Part shown: positions 62,258 through 64,000 of the stretch, piece after piece
Layout: the number at the start of each line of letters is the position of its first letter
Position numbering within the stretch: position 1 is the stretch's first letter
The notes under the pieces: model-generated
What the model was told of the DNA's origin: nothing
The model's database searches: none
The model's input: only the letters and a program-made list of their open reading frames with translations
Assembly (NCBI GenBank): GCA_963732005.1
Contig: CAVSXT010000004.1
Coordinates: 186,001-250,000 of the forward strand
Source of the DNA: JASLEW01 sp963732005
GTDB taxonomy: Bacteria > Acidobacteriota > Thermoanaerobaculia > Multivoradales > UBA5704
Direction of reading: 5' to 3'
Length of the DNA stretch: 64,000 nt
Made by a program: the position numbers and the translations under genes

Positions 62258-63871
62258 ATGGTTCCATTCGCGCAGCACCGCTCCTCCCGACCGCGTTCGC
62301 GCCCCGCGGGCGGTGGTGACGGCGATCCCGTGGAAGTGGCTCGGGCGGGGGCACCGGCTCCGGCTTCGCGGTCCATGGCCTTGCAAGCGGCATTGGCGCT
62401 GGCTTTGCTCGCGGCGGGTAGCGCCGGCGTGCGCACCCTGGCGGCCACCGGGCCTGCCGCTCCGGTCTCCCGGGCGGCGTCCGGGGCGCCGGCGGCAGCC
62501 GCGTCGGCCACGACGTCGGCGGTGCCGCCTGGACCAGCCTCCCCGAGCGCCGCCGGTGCGCGGCCGGCCGGGGCGCCGGTGGTCATCCACGCCCGGCTGG
62601 CTTCGATCATCCAGCCGGTGGCGGCGGAGTTCCTGCGCGGCGTGCTGGCGCGGGCCGATGCGGCCGGGGCGGCGGCGGTGGTGGTGGAGCTGGACACGCC
62701 CGGCGGGCTGTCCACCTCGATGCACCAGATGACCGAGGACATCCTGGCGGCGCGCACGCCGGTGGTGGTGTACGTGGCGCCGAGCGGCGCGCAGGCGGCA
62801 TCCGCGGGGTTCTTCCTGCTCGAGGCGGCGGACGTGGCGGCGATGGCCCCCGGCACCCGCACCGGCGCGGCACATCCGGTCGGGGCCGGCGGCGAGTCGA
62901 TCACCGGCACCATGGGCCAGAAGGTCGAGCAGGACGCCGCGGCTGCCATCCGCTCGCTGGCGGCCCGCAACGGCCGCGACGTGGTGGCGGCGGAGCAGGC
63001 GGTGGTCGCCAGCCGCTCGTTCAGCGCCGGCGAGGCGGTGGCGGCGCACCTGGCCGATCTCGTCTCGCCCAGCCTGCCCGAGCTGCTGCGGGCGATCGAC
63101 GGCCGGCGGGTGCGCACCGGCGGCGCGGCGAGCGTCACCCTGCACACCGCCGGCGCGGCCGTGACCGAGGTCGAGATGACCGGTGCGCAACGGCTGCTCT
63201 CGGCCCTGGCCCATCCCGAGCTCGCCTACATGCTGCTGATGCTGGGCGGCGTCGGCCTGTTCTTCGAGATCACCCACCCCGGTACGCTGATGCCGGGGGT
63301 GTTCGGCGCCATCGCCCTGCTGCTGGCGTTCTTCGGCCTCTCGCTGCTCGCCGTCAACTACGTCGGCGCCGCCCTCATCCTGCTGGGGGTGGGGCTGTTC
63401 GTGGCCGAGCTCAAGGCAGGTGCGCACGGCGTGCTGGCGCTCTCGGGTGCGGTGGCGCTGATCATCGGCTCGCTGCTGCTGTTCAGCAGCCCGGAGCCGG
63501 AGCTGCGGGTGAGCCTGGAATGGATCACGGTGGTGACGTTGTTCACGCTGGCGGTGGTGTGCGCGCTGCTGGTGACGGCCTGGCGGGTGCGCCGGCGGCA
63601 GGTGCGGACCGGCGCCGAAGGCTTGGTGCACGAGCACGGCGTCGCCCGCTCGGAGCTGCGGCCACTCGGCAAGGTGTTCGTGCACGGCGAGCTCTGGGAC
63701 GCAGAGGCGGAGCAGCCGGTGGCGGCCGGAGATCCGGTCGAGGTGACGGCGGTGCGGGACATGACGCTGGCGGTGCGGCCGTTGCCCACGTCGTCAGACG
63801 TCGTCAGGCATCGTCAGGCGTCGTCAGACATCGTCCCAGACGTCGGCGCGCCGCCGCCGCTCCCACGATGA
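62258..63871 (+). CDS. NfeD-family membrane-bound serine protease
   Basis: 537 residues from ATG 62258. A TTG at 62210 and ATG 62375 are alternatives. A hydrophobic segment (about 40-60) follows a basic start. The ClpP-like protease domain (about 110-300) has VVELDTPGGLSTSM, the catalytic Ser in APSGAQAASAGFF and Lys in GQKVEQDAAAAIRS. Then come four membrane helices (about 320-440) and a C-terminal OB-fold (about 455-515, with GLVHEHGVARSELRPLGKV). NfeD proteins act with slipin or stomatin partners in membrane microdomain quality control. The next gene starts a likely slipin. Confidence 0.9.
   Translation: MVPFAQHRSSRPRSRPAGGGDGDPVEVARAGAPAPASRSMALQAALALALLAAGSAGVRTLAATGPAAPVSRAASGAPAAAASATTSAVPPGPASPSAAGARPAGAPVVIHARLASIIQPVAAEFLRGVLARADAAGAAAVVVELDTPGGLSTSMHQMTEDILAARTPVVVYVAPSGAQAASAGFFLLEAADVAAMAPGTRTGAAHPVGAGGESITGTMGQKVEQDAAAAIRSLAARNGRDVVAAEQAVVASRSFSAGEAVAAHLADLVSPSLPELLRAIDGRRVRTGGAASVTLHTAGAAVTEVEMTGAQRLLSALAHPELAYMLLMLGGVGLFFEITHPGTLMPGVFGAIALLLAFFGLSLLAVNYVGAALILLGVGLFVAELKAGAHGVLALSGAVALIIGSLLLFSSPEPELRVSLEWITVVTLFTLAVVCALLVTAWRVRRRQVRTGAEGLVHEHGVARSELRPLGKVFVHGELWDAEAEQPVAAGDPVEVTAVRDMTLAVRPLPTSSDVVRHRQASSDIVPDVGAPPPLPR
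63789..63840. repeat. Short GTCGTCAG-type repeats at the 3' end of the NfeD gene
   Basis: Seven close copies of CGTCGTCAG(A/G)C or CATCGTCAG with a 9-10 base spacing end the NfeD coding region. They encode a low-complexity tail (SSDVVRHRQASSDIV). Probably a slippage product. Confidence 0.6.
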
Positions 63872-63955
63872 CCGCCGCGGCCCAGCGGACGCGACACCGC
63901 GCCGGGAAACCTGGTGTCCTAGGGGAGAACTGACATGGGAGGAGGGGAGCTACCG

Positions 63956-64000
63956 ATGGCGCCATTTGGTCTGTTCGTGATCGTCCTGATCGCGGTGATC
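63956..64000 (+). CDS. Start of a probable slipin/stomatin-like protein (partial)
   Basis: The gene runs off the right edge. Visible residues MAPFGLFVIVLIAVI form an N-terminal membrane anchor. An in-frame ATG at 63935 is also possible; ATG 63956 is preferred because GGAGGGGAG lies just upstream. The position immediately after an NfeD gene is the usual place of a slipin (SPFH/Band 7) gene. The call rests on context and 15 residues only. Confidence 0.5.
   Translation, partial: MAPFGLFVIVLIAVI

Noticed and set aside
63789..63840. CRISPR or regulatory repeat at the NfeD 3' end
   Set aside because: The repeats are inside coding sequence, 9-10 bp long and imperfect; simple slippage is enough.

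Overview
The window is about 70 percent GC and almost fully coding. It most likely comes from a chromosome of an Acidobacteriota member, probably the Thermoanaerobaculia side. The evidence is two large 'acidobacterial duplicated orphan permease' (ADOP) genes, one behind a PadR regulator; a secreted beta-helix protein ending in two copies of a C-terminal domain that I recall from these genomes; an IPTL-type sorting tail; and a mix of heterotrophic transport, secretion and signalling genes. The lineage is inferred, because no rRNA gene is present.

Layout. 0-7 kb: a partial secreted protein, an ADOP permease, a tyrosinase with a DUF2182 membrane protein, then guaB. 7-19 kb, mostly minus strand: secA, a PMT-type glycosyltransferase, an M23 peptidase with a good promoter, the three-gene proton-translocating transhydrogenase pntAA-pntAB-pntB, a DUF3303 protein and a secreted M28 peptidase. 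19-22.6 kb is an accessory junction: a PIN protein with a small partner, a group II intron lying antisense inside a tRNA-Phe 3' fragment, a possible integrase remnant and a Phd/VapC pair. 22.6-30 kb: universal stress protein, flavin reductase, then a signalling run of cupredoxin, transmembrane sensor/Ser-Thr kinase, GAF-HD-GYP and zinc-ribbon proteins. 30-41 kb: DJ-1/YHS protein, frameshifted ADOP with PadR, a polytopic GT-C-like protein and an RND efflux pair. 41.7-49 kb: small secreted protein, aldo-keto reductase with BtuF-like protein, beta-helix protein, PqqB-like hydrolase. 49-55 kb: a carbohydrate ABC importer with methylmalonate-semialdehyde dehydrogenase. 55-59.4 kb: secreted proteins and a DUF255 thioredoxin-fold protein fused to a DsbD-N-like domain. 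59.6-62.2 kb: a second accessory patch with an AT-rich membrane gene, a truncated VOC gene and toxin-antitoxin remnants. 62.2-64 kb: NfeD-type protease and the start of a likely slipin.

The most informative structure is at 19.7-21.65 kb. The two flanks of the intron, with ends placed by group II consensus, join into exactly nucleotides 29-76 of a tRNA-Phe(GAA), including CCA. The tRNA 5' half is absent. This is the footprint expected of an integrative-element attachment site at a tRNA 3' end, later invaded by a retroelement. The most unusual protein is the 882-residue receptor at 24.65-27.3 kb: membrane sensor, HAMP, an apparently dead class III cyclase-like domain and a complete Ser/Thr kinase, translationally overlapped with a cupredoxin gene.
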